Shown here piece by piece: positions 1-8,364 of a DNA stretch of 58,756 nt. This DNA is from Xenorhabdus koppenhoeferi (GTDB lineage Bacteria; Pseudomonadota; Gammaproteobacteria; Enterobacterales; Enterobacteriaceae): NCBI RefSeq assembly GCF_900116635.1, contig NZ_FPBJ01000022.1, forward strand, positions 1 to 58,756, read 5' to 3'. Position 1 is the stretch's first letter. Each line of letters begins with the position of its first letter. Below the pieces are notes generated by a model. That model saw only the letters and a list, made by a program, of their open reading frames with translations. It searched no databases and was not told where the DNA came from. The position numbers were made by a program, and so were the translations under genes.

Positions 1-1
1 C

Positions 2-61
2 GTCTCTGCTTATGGAAGCTGCGTCAGTCTCGATACTATCGAGCAACGGCTAACGAAATAA
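2..61 (+). CDS. aroF: C-terminal end of DAHP synthase (aroF-like), cut by window edge
   Basis: Only the last 19 codons and the stop are inside the window. The reading frame ends in residues that align without gaps to the C-terminus of E. coli AroF (V-S near the start, the conserved Cys, then V-S, acidic residue and E-Q-x-L). AroF makes 3-deoxy-D-arabino-heptulosonate 7-phosphate at the entry to aromatic amino acid synthesis. In E. coli aroF is a near neighbour of rplS, which is also close by here, so position supports the call. The match is short, so another DAHP synthase isozyme is possible. Confidence 0.5.
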   Translation, partial: VSAYGSCVSLDTIEQRLTK

Positions 62-65
62 GAAG

Positions 66-85
66 CATCGCCCGATAGGGCGGTG
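66..85 (+). terminator. Hairpin after aroF end
   Basis: An 8-bp stem (CATCGCCC with GGGCGGTG, one G-T pair) closes a GATA loop just after the aroF stop. There is no T-run after it, so it is a stem-loop at a transcript end rather than a classical intrinsic terminator. Confidence 0.45.
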
Positions 86-130
86 AGAAGTCACATATTA
101 CTAATGATTTGAAATTAAGAGGAATCTGTT

Positions 131-586
131 ATGTCTATATGGGTAGATGCTGATGCATGTCCTAAGGTTATAAAAGAAGTATTATATCGTGCAGCGGAAC
201 GTGAAAAAGTACGAGTTACATTCGTGGCAAATCAACGACTAAGTATACCTGCGTCCGCTTTTTTACGTACGTTACAAGTCCCAGCTGGGTTTGATATCGC
301 TGACAATGAAATTGTTCGTCACTCAGAAATCGGTGATTTAGTGATTACAGCAGATATCCCTCTTGCTGCTGAAGTGATCGAAAAAGGTGCAATAGCACTC
401 AATCCGCGCGGAGAACGCTATAGTGAAGCGACAATACGTGGACGTCTGACTATGCGTGATTTTATGGATACGATGCGAGCGAGTGGAATTCAAACTGGAG
501 GACCTGCTGCTTTAAACCAACGTGATCGCCAGCGGTTCGCAAATGAACTAGATAAATGGTTATTGCAACAAAAGGGAATTATCTAA
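131..586 (+). CDS. yaiI: YaiI/YqxD family protein (DUF188)
   Basis: A 151-residue protein, one residue shorter than E. coli YaiI. The family signature WVDADACP sits at residues 4-11, and the GGP motif with the basic stretch NQRDRQRF follows near residues 122-135. The fold is related to PIN/NYN nuclease-like domains, but no activity is established for the family. AGAGGA lies a suitable distance upstream of the ATG. In E. coli yaiI is next to aroL; here aroL is at 18.6 kb, so the neighbourhood has been rearranged. Confidence 0.93.
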   Translation: MSIWVDADACPKVIKEVLYRAAEREKVRVTFVANQRLSIPASAFLRTLQVPAGFDIADNEIVRHSEIGDLVITADIPLAAEVIEKGAIALNPRGERYSEATIRGRLTMRDFMDTMRASGIQTGGPAALNQRDRQRFANELDKWLLQQKGII

Positions 587-980
587 AAAATAAATAACAT
601 ACCAGAATGGTAGATTTTACCCAGTTTTTACGTGATCAAAAGCCATTTTTTTTGATGATTCCTTCAATAAATCAACTAACAATATATTTGACGGAACAGG
701 GGGGCTGACATTTTGTTTCAACTCTGTCAAAAGCGGGCAGTGCAGACCCAGTGCTTTTCTTTAGTTTTTAAAATATCGTTTCTCAATAATAACTAAAAAA
801 TTTTCACGGAAAGAGTAAAAAATTCGAACGATCAATAGTTGATATTATCCTGATATTCAATAGAATAATTGAATAAAGTTTGTTTGAGATAACATCAGTC
901 TGACGGATAAACTCTGTTACTGATTTATCATACTGAACCAAAAGGATTTTTAGTCATAAATGACATTATGTGGAGAAATG
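587..980. other. Intergenic stretch without a gene
   Basis: Nearly 400 bases between yaiI and the thioredoxin gene. No convincing ORF, RNA gene or strong terminator was found. It is AT-rich and must carry the thioredoxin promoter, but no clear -35/-10 pair could be assigned. Confidence 0.5.
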
Positions 981-1310
981 ATGAGTAATCTAATTGAACT
1001 GTTTGAAAACAATTTTGATGATGTAGTGACCTCAAACACAAAAATTTCTGTTGTCCGGTTTTGGGCACCTTGGTGTGGTCCATGTCGTATGGTTGCTCCA
1101 ATATTCGAGAAACTATCCGAAGATATGGGCAAAAGTGCAACATTCGGAGAAGTGGATATTGATGAAGCACCTTCCATTGCTGCACGTTATGGTATTCGTA
1201 GTATCCCAACTACTGTTGTATTCAAAGATGGTAAGCCCGTTGATGCATTGGTTGGTGTGGCTTCACTTTCTCAGTTTAAAGAGATGCTTTCAAAAGTGTT
1301 GGATTCTTAA
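981..1310 (+). CDS. Thioredoxin
   Basis: A 109-residue thioredoxin-fold protein, the same length as E. coli TrxA. The redox site WCGPC places the cysteines at residues 32 and 35, and the cis-proline is Pro76 in SIPTT. It should act as a cytoplasmic dithiol reductase. An upstream in-frame ATG at 960 exists, but GGAG at 971-974 sits six bases before the ATG at 981, which also restores the normal family length. It has no rho or other usual trxA neighbour here, so it may be a second thioredoxin rather than the housekeeping trxA; no symbol is given. A strong terminator follows. Confidence 0.92.
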   Translation: MSNLIELFENNFDDVVTSNTKISVVRFWAPWCGPCRMVAPIFEKLSEDMGKSATFGEVDIDEAPSIAARYGIRSIPTTVVFKDGKPVDALVGVASLSQFKEMLSKVLDS

Positions 1311-1335
1311 ATTTGTTAAAGTTGTATAAAGTGAA

Positions 1336-1374
1336 AGTGGTTGTATTGAATTAGTAAGTACAACCACTGCTTTT
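1336..1374 (+). terminator. Intrinsic terminator after thioredoxin gene
   Basis: A perfect GTGGTTGTA/TACAACCAC stem, extendable by one A-T pair, has a 13-base loop and is followed by TGCTTTT. Confidence 0.85.
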
Positions 1375-1456
1375 GTGCACAAAACGTTCGACGGGGCGAT
1401 AGCATGAGTCTTACTGAAAATGAATCGATTAATAACATTTATGCTGTTTATCAAAT

Positions 1457-1795
1457 TTATTGTATTATTTCATGAAAGTTCCACCATACCTCAAACTTTT
1501 TCTCTCTTTTTTCTTTGTGTATAACGGAATACTTTTGAAGTGTTTTGTAGAATGCCTCCATTGGGCCAAATTCTGCAAATATCATAAACATTACCCCTTC
1601 ATCTGTTAGATAATTACGATATTGGCTAAAAAGGATTTCTCCATAACTTGATATGGTATGTCCTGAAAGGCTTTTTTCTGGCCAAGATTCAGGAGAAATT
1701 GGTCCATTAGCGAATATGTAATCATATTTACCTTCGACAGACTCAAAGAAATTACTATTTATAAAATGAATGTCAGTAATTTTATTCAGATAAGC
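1457..1795 (-). pseudogene. Truncated SAM-dependent methyltransferase
   Basis: Roughly the last 112 codons of a class I methyltransferase remain. Visible are a stretch typical of the region after motif II, a YDYIFANGP block resembling motif IV (fD-x-I-x-NPP), and a terminal beta-strand region. The open frame continues upstream to 1924 only because it reads antisense through the IS30 transposase remnant, so the real methyltransferase sequence stops near 1795 and the SAM-binding glycine loop is lost. Its substrate cannot be guessed. The break coincides with the left edge of the IS30 remnant, which implies truncation by insertion followed by deletion. Confidence 0.6.
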
Positions 1796-2225
1796 ATTAT
1801 TTTTAGTTGAACGAAAATCGTTATTTACGATTATCATTAAACTGGAAGATAAAACAGCAGAAGGTGTCGCCAAAGCGGCAACAAGACATTTATCGATGAT
1901 AAAACATAAAGTTAAAACAATCACCGTTGATAACGGCCTAGAATTTGCCGAACACGAACGGATCAGTAAAAATTTAGAGACAAAAATTTATTTTGCTCAC
2001 CCCTATTCCCCTTGGGAAAGAGGGATAAATGAGAACACGAATGGATTAATCCGAGATTACTTCCCAAAAGGAACTGATTTTAATAAGGTATCAGAGCGGG
2101 AGATTAACCTTGTGGCAAACCGATTAAATAATCGCCCTCGTAAAACACGAGATTACAAAACACCGAATGAGTTATTTAAAGGAATACCCACTCATTTACT
2201 TCGTCCATTACGGTGTTGCGCTTAA
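1794..2225 (+). pseudogene. IS30-family transposase, 3' remnant
   Basis: The frame reads through VERKSLFT, KLEDKTAEGVAKA, TITVDNGLEFAEH and PYSPWERGINENTNGL, which are the catalytic-core blocks of IS30-family transposases: a DNG aspartate and the ERGINEN glutamate region are intact. The N-terminal DNA-binding half and first catalytic aspartate are missing. It must be inactive. The open frame can be followed upstream of the first ATG (1896) to a stop at 1791, and the IS sequence reaches at least to about 1794. Confidence 0.85.
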
Positions 2226-2239
2226 TATGTGAATCCAAG
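1794..2239 (+). mobile_element. IS30-family element remnant with right inverted repeat
   Basis: The right end at about 2214-2237 (TGTTGCG, then GAATCCA) resembles the terminal repeat of IS30. About 445 bases of an element that is normally just over 1 kb survive. The left end and 5' half of the transposase are gone. A truncated gene lies on each side. Confidence 0.75.
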
Positions 2240-3054
2240 AAAGTTTTTGCTATTTAAGCGTAAATGGTATGCCGGCTATGGATAATCGCGGTGCGGGTAC
2301 CCATGGCGTCCAATCCAGTGGTCTAAATGCAACTGCTTTTCTGGAAAATGGTACTAATACCATAGAATTACTTTTTAGCGACAGAACATCTGAAAACTCA
2401 AGTAAATTTGATCCCAACGCCCGGTGTGAAACCACATTAAAAAAAGTATCCGCTTTCGGTGACGAGGAAATAATCAGTCATATCAAATTGACTGTCGATA
2501 AGGAGGGCAATACCCTGACATCAGAGTCTCTCAATCAAATAGGAAGAACAGGGTCAGAGTTTGCATTCACGGGGATGGCAACCACTCCTGGTGATGAAGG
2601 CTTTTACAAGGCAAGAAAATCATTTAACCTGAATGGATTACCTGACTGGATGTGGACGAAAGCACGTCCGGTAACAGAAAATGACCTCCCTGAAATTAAA
2701 AATTTCTACCAAGAAATTATTAATATTCTTGTACATAAGGATCTCGATAAATTATGGAAAATAAGTAAACCTGCATGGGAAGAATGGGCAATGGCTGATA
2801 ATAGTAGCGCCAAAATATTTTTTGATTCAATGGATTTTGAAGAGTTAACTGATAGCAAAATATATACCCCCAGAATGTCCCCTAAATGGCAAGATTACAG
2901 ATTAGTGAAGTATAAAGAGGGACGGCTATTTCGCCTAGAAAAAGGGAATTTCGGTCGTTCTCCAATAATAATGGATGAGAATGGGACTGAGTATATTTCT
3001 ACATATGACCCATATTTATCCATTATTGATGGGAAGGTTGTTATTGCCAGATAA
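2233..3054 (+). pseudogene. 5'-truncated protein of unknown function
   Basis: The frame is open from just inside the IS30 right end (2233) to 3054; the first ATG is at 2269, giving 261 residues. The first third (NGTNTIELLF, then a conserved-looking ASP/CYS patch) looks like a beta-sandwich with an N-terminal strand already under way (YLSVNG) before the ATG, so the true start has been lost to the IS. The rest is a mixed helical region followed by a basic and tyrosine-rich end. There is no visible signal peptide because the 5' end is missing. I do not recognise the family. A secreted or contact-dependent-competition accessory protein is conceivable but unsupported. Confidence 0.5.
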
Positions 3055-3151
3055 TAAGTAAATTACTTGTATTCATATAGCCGAGTGATTTTTTCTTAGA
3101 TGAGAAAACGATTAACACATATAGCTATACTTGAGTTTTGATTTGGTTTTT

Positions 3152-3195
3152 ATTTATAGCGGTCCATATTAAAAAATGTGTCGCTATAAATTTTA
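3152..3195 (+). terminator. Large hairpin followed by T-rich tail
   Basis: Arms ATTTATAGCG/CGCTATAAAT enclose an inner stem CATATT/AATGTG with an AAAA loop. TTTATTAAT follows. It is the likely transcript end for the gene finishing at 3054, or a stand-alone palindromic element. Confidence 0.5.
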
Positions 3196-3271
3196 TTAAT
3201 AATAATCTATTTGCATTTCGATAAAGTAAAAACTCTTCTTGTCGAATTTCAAAGAATTCGCTAATCTGAAC

Positions 3272-3306
3272 TGACTATATCACCATCATAGATGGGAATA
3301 TAGTCA
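3272..3306 (+). repeat. Near-perfect inverted repeat
   Basis: TGACTATAT pairs with ATATAGTCA, and inside it CCATC pairs with GATGG around an ATA loop; the two stems are separated by a symmetric CA/GA internal loop. The right arm ends on the A of an ATG. Confidence 0.7.
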
Positions 3307-3356
3307 TGAAAAACGGCTATAAAAACTCCTGTAGCCTGCAAGGGAGAGCATTGTAA
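3306..3356 (+). CDS. Possible 16-residue micro-ORF
   Basis: ATG at 3306 opens 16 codons ending in TAA. Its start codon touches the right arm of the hairpin at 3272-3306, and the hairpin at 3406-3430 follows. There is no good Shine-Dalgarno sequence. It may be a leader peptide, part of a small RNA, or chance. Confidence 0.2.
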   Translation: MKNGYKNSCSLQGRAL

Positions 3357-3405
3357 TGCGGTACATCTGCGCACTTTTGGAAGCAGATATTGTCAGACAT
3401 AAACC

Positions 3406-3430
3406 CCTTGTCTAACGATGAAGGTTTTTT
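3406..3430 (+). terminator. Candidate terminator in intergenic region
   Basis: CCTTGTC pairs with GATGAAGG (one bulged G) around a TAAC loop, followed by six T. No annotated gene ends just before it on this strand, so it may end a small RNA starting near 3270. Confidence 0.5.
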
Positions 3431-3697
3431 AAACTAAGAAATACCAAAAAAGGGCGTTTTTATACTGTCACCTAAGCGCATTGAACATTTAATCATGCTC
3501 TTCACGCCAGACCACAAAATTATTCTCACACACCACATTCATACTGCTACGATTTCTGTTTGAAATATTCAGCAGATAACTTTTCTGCATCCAAATAATT
3601 AACTCATGACTGCTATTTGACACTTCACCTTGCGGCGTTTGCTGTGCCTGCTGGCATTTCAACGCTCGTACCACTTTTGCTGACAGAGAGGGCATGT

Positions 3698-3726
3698 AAA
3701 AAAGGCCAGCAGATGTGCTGGCCTTT
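3698..3726 (-). terminator. Terminator of rpsP-rimM-trmD-rplS operon
   Basis: Perfect 8-bp stem GGCCAGCA/TGCTGGCC with a four-base loop, followed on the minus strand by T6, about 30 bases after the rplS stop. Confidence 0.93.
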
Positions 3727-3757
3727 AACGATAACTTTCGGATGTAGCGAAAGCGTA

Positions 3758-4126
<369 letters not shown>

Positions 4127-4187
4127 CTAGGTAAACTGATATATCAAAGACATTCCTTTACAGGACATATCTGGATTAATTTGTTGC

Positions 4188-4928
4188 TTACTCTTGATAT
4201 TCCTGTTGGAATTCAAATAGCAACATCCTTTGCTCGTCAGTCAGAGCTAGGCTTTCTAGAAGTTCGGGCCTTCGTAACCAAGTTCGGCCAAGTGATTGTT
4301 TCATCCGCCAGCGATTTATTTCGGCGTGGTTTCCCGATAACAAAACAGGGGGAACTTCTTTTCCATCCAATACTTCAGGACGAGTATAGTGCGGACAATC
4401 CAATAATCCATCAGAAAATGAGTCTTCTTCTGCCGACGCCTGATGCCCCAATACTCCTGGAATAAACCGAGAAATCGAGTCAATCATTGTCATTGCAGGA
4501 AGTTCTCCCCCGCTAAGAACGTAATCACCAATAGACCATTCTTCGTCAATTTCGGTTTGGATTACCCGCTCATCAATACCTTCATAACGACCGCAAACCA
4601 GAATTAATTTCTCATTTGTTGCCAGTTCACAAACTCCTTGCTGATCGAGTTTGCGTCCCTGAGGTGAAAGATAAATCACCTTTGCGCCGGTACCTGCCGA
4701 AACTTTGGCTGCATGAATGGCTTCCCTTAACGGTTGCAGCATCATCAGCATGCCTGGACCACCGCCGTAAGGACGATCATCAACAGTACGATGTCGGTCG
4801 TAGGTAAAATCCCTTGGACTCCAGCACTCGATACTCAACAGGCCATTCTTGACTGCCCGACCAGTTACCCCGTAATCGGTTATTGCGCGGAACATTTCAG
4901 GAAACAGGCTAATAACCCCAATCCACAT
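4188..4928 (-). CDS. trmD: tRNA (guanine-N1-)-methyltransferase
   Basis: TrmD methylates G37 of tRNAs with a G at position 36, which prevents +1 frameshifting. The protein carries the SPOUT trefoil-knot signatures [22 protein letters not shown] and [15 protein letters not shown]. The start at 4928 (MWIG) matches the E. coli N-terminus; a GTG at 4940 would add four residues. Neither has a strong ribosome binding site, so coupling to rimM, 37 bases upstream, is likely. It is 246 residues against 255 in E. coli because the C-terminal tail is shorter. Confidence 0.97.
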   Translation of the reverse strand: MWIGVISLFPEMFRAITDYGVTGRAVKNGLLSIECWSPRDFTYDRHRTVDDRPYGGGPGMLMMLQPLREAIHAAKVSAGTGAKVIYLSPQGRKLDQQGVCELATNEKLILVCGRYEGIDERVIQTEIDEEWSIGDYVLSGGELPAMTMIDSISRFIPGVLGHQASAEEDSFSDGLLDCPHYTRPEVLDGKEVPPVLLSGNHAEINRWRMKQSLGRTWLRRPELLESLALTDEQRMLLFEFQQEYQE

Positions 4929-4965
4929 GCTGCGTCCCACTCATTTAAACCGTTTTTACCGGAGA

Positions 4966-5514
4966 TTAGAAACCAGGATCCCAATCTACCTCAATAGATT
5001 TGGTAGCGAGATCGACTTTCTTGATAACCTGCCCATCAAGAAACGGAACTAACCGCTCCTTGATACCGAATGCATCTTTCAGATTTGCTTTTATTACCAT
5101 CACATCGTTAGAACCTGTTTCCATCATGTCACTGATGGTTCCAAGGTCATAACCCGCAGTATTTATCACTTGGCAACCAATAAGGTCTTTCCAGTAATAA
5201 TCATCTGCTTCCAGCTCTGGCAATTGGCTAGAATTCACAATAATTTCACAATTGGTGAATAAATTTGCCGCATCCCGATCGTCAATATCTTTGATTTTGA
5301 CGATAATATCTTGGTTGTGATATTTCCACGCCTCCAGCTCAACGTACTGCCACTGGCCAGAACGTTGAATAAACCACGGCTGATATTCAAAAATGTCTTC
5401 GGTGTGTTCGGTGGAAGAAAAAACTCTGAGCCAACCACGAATGCCATACGCCGATCCTAATTTCCCCAATACAATTGGCTCAACAGGGTGCTTTAGGCCA
5501 GATTGTTTGCTCAT
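4966..5514 (-). CDS. rimM: Ribosome maturation factor RimM
   Basis: RimM binds S19 and helps assemble the 30S head. The protein has the N-terminal RimM barrel ([20 protein letters not shown]) and the C-terminal PRC-like barrel ending VDWDPGF, as in E. coli. The ATG at 5514 gives the E. coli-like start MSKQ and has GGTGG upstream; a GTG three codons earlier (5523) is less likely. It lies 18 bases after rpsP in the operon. Confidence 0.97.
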   Translation of the reverse strand: MSKQSGLKHPVEPIVLGKLGSAYGIRGWLRVFSSTEHTEDIFEYQPWFIQRSGQWQYVELEAWKYHNQDIIVKIKDIDDRDAANLFTNCEIIVNSSQLPELEADDYYWKDLIGCQVINTAGYDLGTISDMMETGSNDVMVIKANLKDAFGIKERLVPFLDGQVIKKVDLATKSIEVDWDPGF

Positions 5515-5532
5515 TGCTACCACCGTGACAGA

Positions 5533-5781
5533 TTAAGCTGCTTTCTTAGCGTCTTTGATCAGTGCAGCAACACGATCAGACATAGATGCACCCAGACCAA
5601 CCCAATGTTCGATACGGTCTAGATCTAAACGCAGGGCTTCTGCATTTCCTGAAGCGATTGGGTTGAAAAAACCAACACGCTCAATAAAACGACCGTCACG
5701 CGCACTGCGGCTATCGGTCACGACTACTTGATAAAACGGACGCTTTTTTGCGCCACCACGAGCTAAACGAATTGTTACCAT
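5533..5781 (-). CDS. rpsP: 30S ribosomal protein S16
   Basis: An 82-residue S16, identical in length to E. coli, starting [17 protein letters not shown]. The open frame extends seven codons upstream, but GAGGA before the ATG at 5781 and homology fix the start there. First gene of the rpsP-rimM-trmD-rplS operon. Confidence 0.98.
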   Translation of the reverse strand: MVTIRLARGGAKKRPFYQVVVTDSRSARDGRFIERVGFFNPIASGNAEALRLDLDRIEHWVGLGASMSDRVAALIKDAKKAA

Positions 5782-5857
5782 AACATCCTCATTAGTTAGC
5801 AAAACAACCAGACTTCATCGGGGAATGGAGTCCGGCTGTCCATTTAAAAGCCCGAAA

Positions 5858-5885
5858 ATTTTACTCACTTTGGCACAAAAAGCAA
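5858..5885 (-). promoter_or_regulatory. Probable sigma-70 promoter of rpsP operon
   Basis: On the minus strand TTGCTT (5880-5885) and TAAAAT (5858-5863) are separated by 16 bases and lie about 75 bases upstream of rpsP. A GC-containing discriminator follows, as often seen for ribosomal operons. Confidence 0.6.
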
Positions 5886-5918
5886 TCCAAAGAACATTTT
5901 CTTTCGCAACTTTATCGA

Positions 5919-7280
5919 TTATCGACCCATAAATCCGGGTGGCAGCATGCCTTTCATGCCCCGCATCATTTTCGCCAAGCCACCTTTATTCATTTTTTTC
6001 ATCATGCGCTGCATTTCATCAAACTGCTTCAATAAACGGTTAACATCCTGCACTTGCGTACCAGATCCCGTAGCAATACGACGCTTACGGGAACCTTTGA
6101 TAATTTCTGGCTTCTCGCGCTCTTTGCGAGTCATGGAATTAATAATTGCTTCCATTTTAACCAGAACTTTATCATCCATTTGAGATTTGACGGCATCAGG
6201 AACCTGTGACATTCCAGGCATTTTGCTCAACATGCTGGTCATTCCACCCATGTTACGCATTTGTTTGAGCTGTTCCAGGAAATCACTTAAATCAAAACCA
6301 TCGCCTTTTTTCAGTTTTGATGCCAATTTTTCTGCTTGAGTACGGTCAACCTTACTTTCAATTTCCTCAATTAGTGAAAGCATGTCTCCCATGCCGAGAA
6401 TACGGGATGCGATGCGATCAGGATAAAAAGGTTCCAACGCATCTGTTTTTTCACCAACCCCGAGGAATTTAATCGGCTTGCCAGTAATATGGCGAATGGA
6501 AAGCGCAGCACCGCCACGCGCATCACCATCAACTTTAGTTAGGACAACCCCGGTTAATGGCAATGCTTCATTAAATGCTTTTGCCGTATTTGCAGCATCT
6601 TGACCTGTCATTGCATCAACAACAAACAGGGTTTCAACAGGATTGATAGCTGCATGAACCGCTTTAATTTCATCCATCATAGCTTCATCGACATGCAGAC
6701 GACCTGCGGTATCGACCAACAACACATCATAGAATTTCAGTTTGGCATGCTGAATTGCCTTGTTGACAATATCAACTGGCTTCTCTTGCAGCTCTGAAGG
6801 AAAGAAATCAATTCCAACCGTTTCAGACAGTGTTTCAAGTTGTTTGATCGCCGCAGGACGGTAAACGTCAGCAGAGACGACCAATACTTTTTTCTTATTT
6901 TTTTCTTTTAGAAGCTTACCCAATTTGGCAACACTGGTTGTTTTACCGGCACCTTGTAAACCGGCCATCAGAACAACAGCAGGGGGCTGTGCAGAAAGGT
7001 TTAATTCACTGTTAACTTCCCCCATTGCCGTCACCAGTTCATTCTGAACTATTTTGACGAATTCCTGTCCAGGTGTCAGACTTTTGTTAACCTCATGCCC
7101 CACTGCACTCTCTTTGATTCGTGAAATGAAATCACGCACGACAGGCAATGCAACATCCGCTTCGAGCAAAGCCATACGAACTTCGCGCAGCGTATCTTTA
7201 ATATTATCTTCAGTCAGCCTTCCTCGACCGCTGATATTGCGCAGTGTGCGCGATAGTCTGTCAGTTAAATTATCAAACAT
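5919..7280 (-). CDS. ffh: Signal recognition particle protein Ffh
   Basis: A 453-residue SRP54 homologue, same length as E. coli Ffh. The N domain is followed by the G domain with the P-loop GLQGAGKTT (residues 107-115) and DTAGR, and then by the methionine-rich M domain that binds 4.5S RNA and signal sequences. It directs nascent inner-membrane proteins to FtsY. It is transcribed toward rpsP but ends about 140 bases before rpsP begins, and it is divergent from ypjD. Confidence 0.98.
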   Translation of the reverse strand: MFDNLTDRLSRTLRNISGRGRLTEDNIKDTLREVRMALLEADVALPVVRDFISRIKESAVGHEVNKSLTPGQEFVKIVQNELVTAMGEVNSELNLSAQPPAVVLMAGLQGAGKTTSVAKLGKLLKEKNKKKVLVVSADVYRPAAIKQLETLSETVGIDFFPSELQEKPVDIVNKAIQHAKLKFYDVLLVDTAGRLHVDEAMMDEIKAVHAAINPVETLFVVDAMTGQDAANTAKAFNEALPLTGVVLTKVDGDARGGAALSIRHITGKPIKFLGVGEKTDALEPFYPDRIASRILGMGDMLSLIEEIESKVDRTQAEKLASKLKKGDGFDLSDFLEQLKQMRNMGGMTSMLSKMPGMSQVPDAVKSQMDDKVLVKMEAIINSMTRKEREKPEIIKGSRKRRIATGSGTQVQDVNRLLKQFDEMQRMMKKMNKGGLAKMMRGMKGMLPPGFMGR

Positions 7281-7345
7281 TGTCTCAGCTCAGATATCTA
7301 CAAGTGGGTCTACCTGTAAGGCAAATTTTACGAATTATAACACGA

Positions 7346-7359
7346 TGATCACGTGATCA
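7346..7359. promoter_or_regulatory. 14-bp perfect palindrome upstream of ffh
   Basis: TGATCACGTGATCA lies in the ffh/ypjD divergent region, 66 bases before the ffh start. It contains two TGATCA palindromes fused head to tail and could be an operator. No known regulator is assigned. Confidence 0.35.
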
Positions 7360-7442
7360 CTGCAAAGAGATTCCCAAGTATCATTAACAACGGTTGGAGG
7401 CTACCCCAGCTAGCGGTATACTTAAATTTTAAGTTCAATCCA

Positions 7443-7488
7443 CACCCAATAGATTTCAAAAAGCTACGGTTTGAAAGATGGAGGGTAA
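7443..7488. repeat. Degenerate internally deleted ERIC element
   Basis: The left end (CACCCAATAGATTTCAA) and right end (TTTGAAAGATGGAGGGTA) match the two outer ends of the full ERIC copies in this window, while the middle of about 80 bases is missing. It lies just upstream of ypjD and supplies its nearest GGAGGG. Confidence 0.6.
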
Positions 7489-7517
7489 ACATTATTATTG
7501 CGAAAACGATAAACGTT

Positions 7518-8309
7518 ATGCTGGTATTTTCAATTATTGCTTTACTTACCTATCTCATTAGCCTGATGCTCATCGTGCCAGGTTTATTGCGCCAACAAAA
7601 CAGTTATCAAAAACTGGCTCTTTTTTTCGCAATACTAGCATTATTTAATCATTCGATTGCATTGAAATATCAAGTGTTTTATGTCAGCAGTGGTCAGAAT
7701 CTTACCCTATTGAATTTAGGTTCAATTGTTAGTTTGCTGATGTCCATTATTATGACAATCGTAGCATTCTGCGGTCGAGCATGGTTTTTATTGCCAATAG
7801 TTTACAGTTTTTCCATGATAAATTTGATACTGACCAGTCTGATGCCGGGAGAATTTATTACGCACCTTGAAGGCAGTATTGAACTATTTATTCACATTGG
7901 GCTGGCATTGCTTGGATACGCCACCTTGCTCATTGCAGCCCTTTATGCGTTACAACTTGGCTGGTTAGATTATCGGCTTAAAAAGAAAAAGCTCACCTTT
8001 ACTTCTGGCATGCCTCCGCTAATGGTCATTGAACGCAAAATGTTCCACATTACCCAAGTTGGTGTAATTTTACTAACATTGACGCTATGCACCGGCATCA
8101 TGTATATGGATGATATTTTTAATAAAGAAAACATCCATAAGTCCATTTTGTCTATCATTGCATGGTTCGTCTACGTTATTTTACTTTGGGGACACTATCA
8201 TGAAGGATGGCGTGGTAAGCTCGTTATTTGGTTTAATCTGATTGGTGCGTTTATTTTAACACTCGCGTTTTTTGGTAGCCGACTATTGCAGGAAATTGTG
8301 GTTTATTAA
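7518..8309 (+). CDS. ypjD: Inner-membrane protein of the cytochrome c assembly family
   Basis: The ATG at 7518 gives 263 residues, exactly the E. coli YpjD length, and aligns with its N-terminus. Eight or so hydrophobic segments and the WGHYHEGWRG motif of the CcmC/CcsA-type haem-handling family are present. The precise role of YpjD is not settled. The frame is open for 55 more codons upstream, but that part overlaps the palindromic ERIC relic and has no homology. No good Shine-Dalgarno sequence precedes 7518. It precedes yfjD, as in E. coli. Confidence 0.9.
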   Translation: MLVFSIIALLTYLISLMLIVPGLLRQQNSYQKLALFFAILALFNHSIALKYQVFYVSSGQNLTLLNLGSIVSLLMSIIMTIVAFCGRAWFLLPIVYSFSMINLILTSLMPGEFITHLEGSIELFIHIGLALLGYATLLIAALYALQLGWLDYRLKKKKLTFTSGMPPLMVIERKMFHITQVGVILLTLTLCTGIMYMDDIFNKENIHKSILSIIAWFVYVILLWGHYHEGWRGKLVIWFNLIGAFILTLAFFGSRLLQEIVVY

Positions 8310-8364
8310 GCCGTTAAAAGCTCTCTGTATCCAGTTCGTATAAATATTAGGAAGGAATTCTGTT

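Larger units (their letters stand above)
3055..3697. other. Long intergenic region with structured elements
   Basis: About 640 bases with no convincing gene. It holds a large hairpin at 3152-3191, a second near-perfect hairpin at 3272-3306 over the ATG of a 16-codon ORF, and a terminator-like hairpin with T6 at 3406-3430. A 68-codon frame on the minus strand (3489-3695) lacks a ribosome binding site. Confidence 0.5.

Noticed and set aside
3489-3695. 68-codon minus-strand frame after the rplS terminator
   Set aside because: It starts right at the terminator without a ribosome binding site and no family is recognised. A relic is possible, but coding cannot be supported.
7353-7517. N-terminal extension of ypjD
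   Set aside because: The 55 extra codons cross an ERIC relic and are not homologous to YpjD; the shorter start gives the E. coli length.
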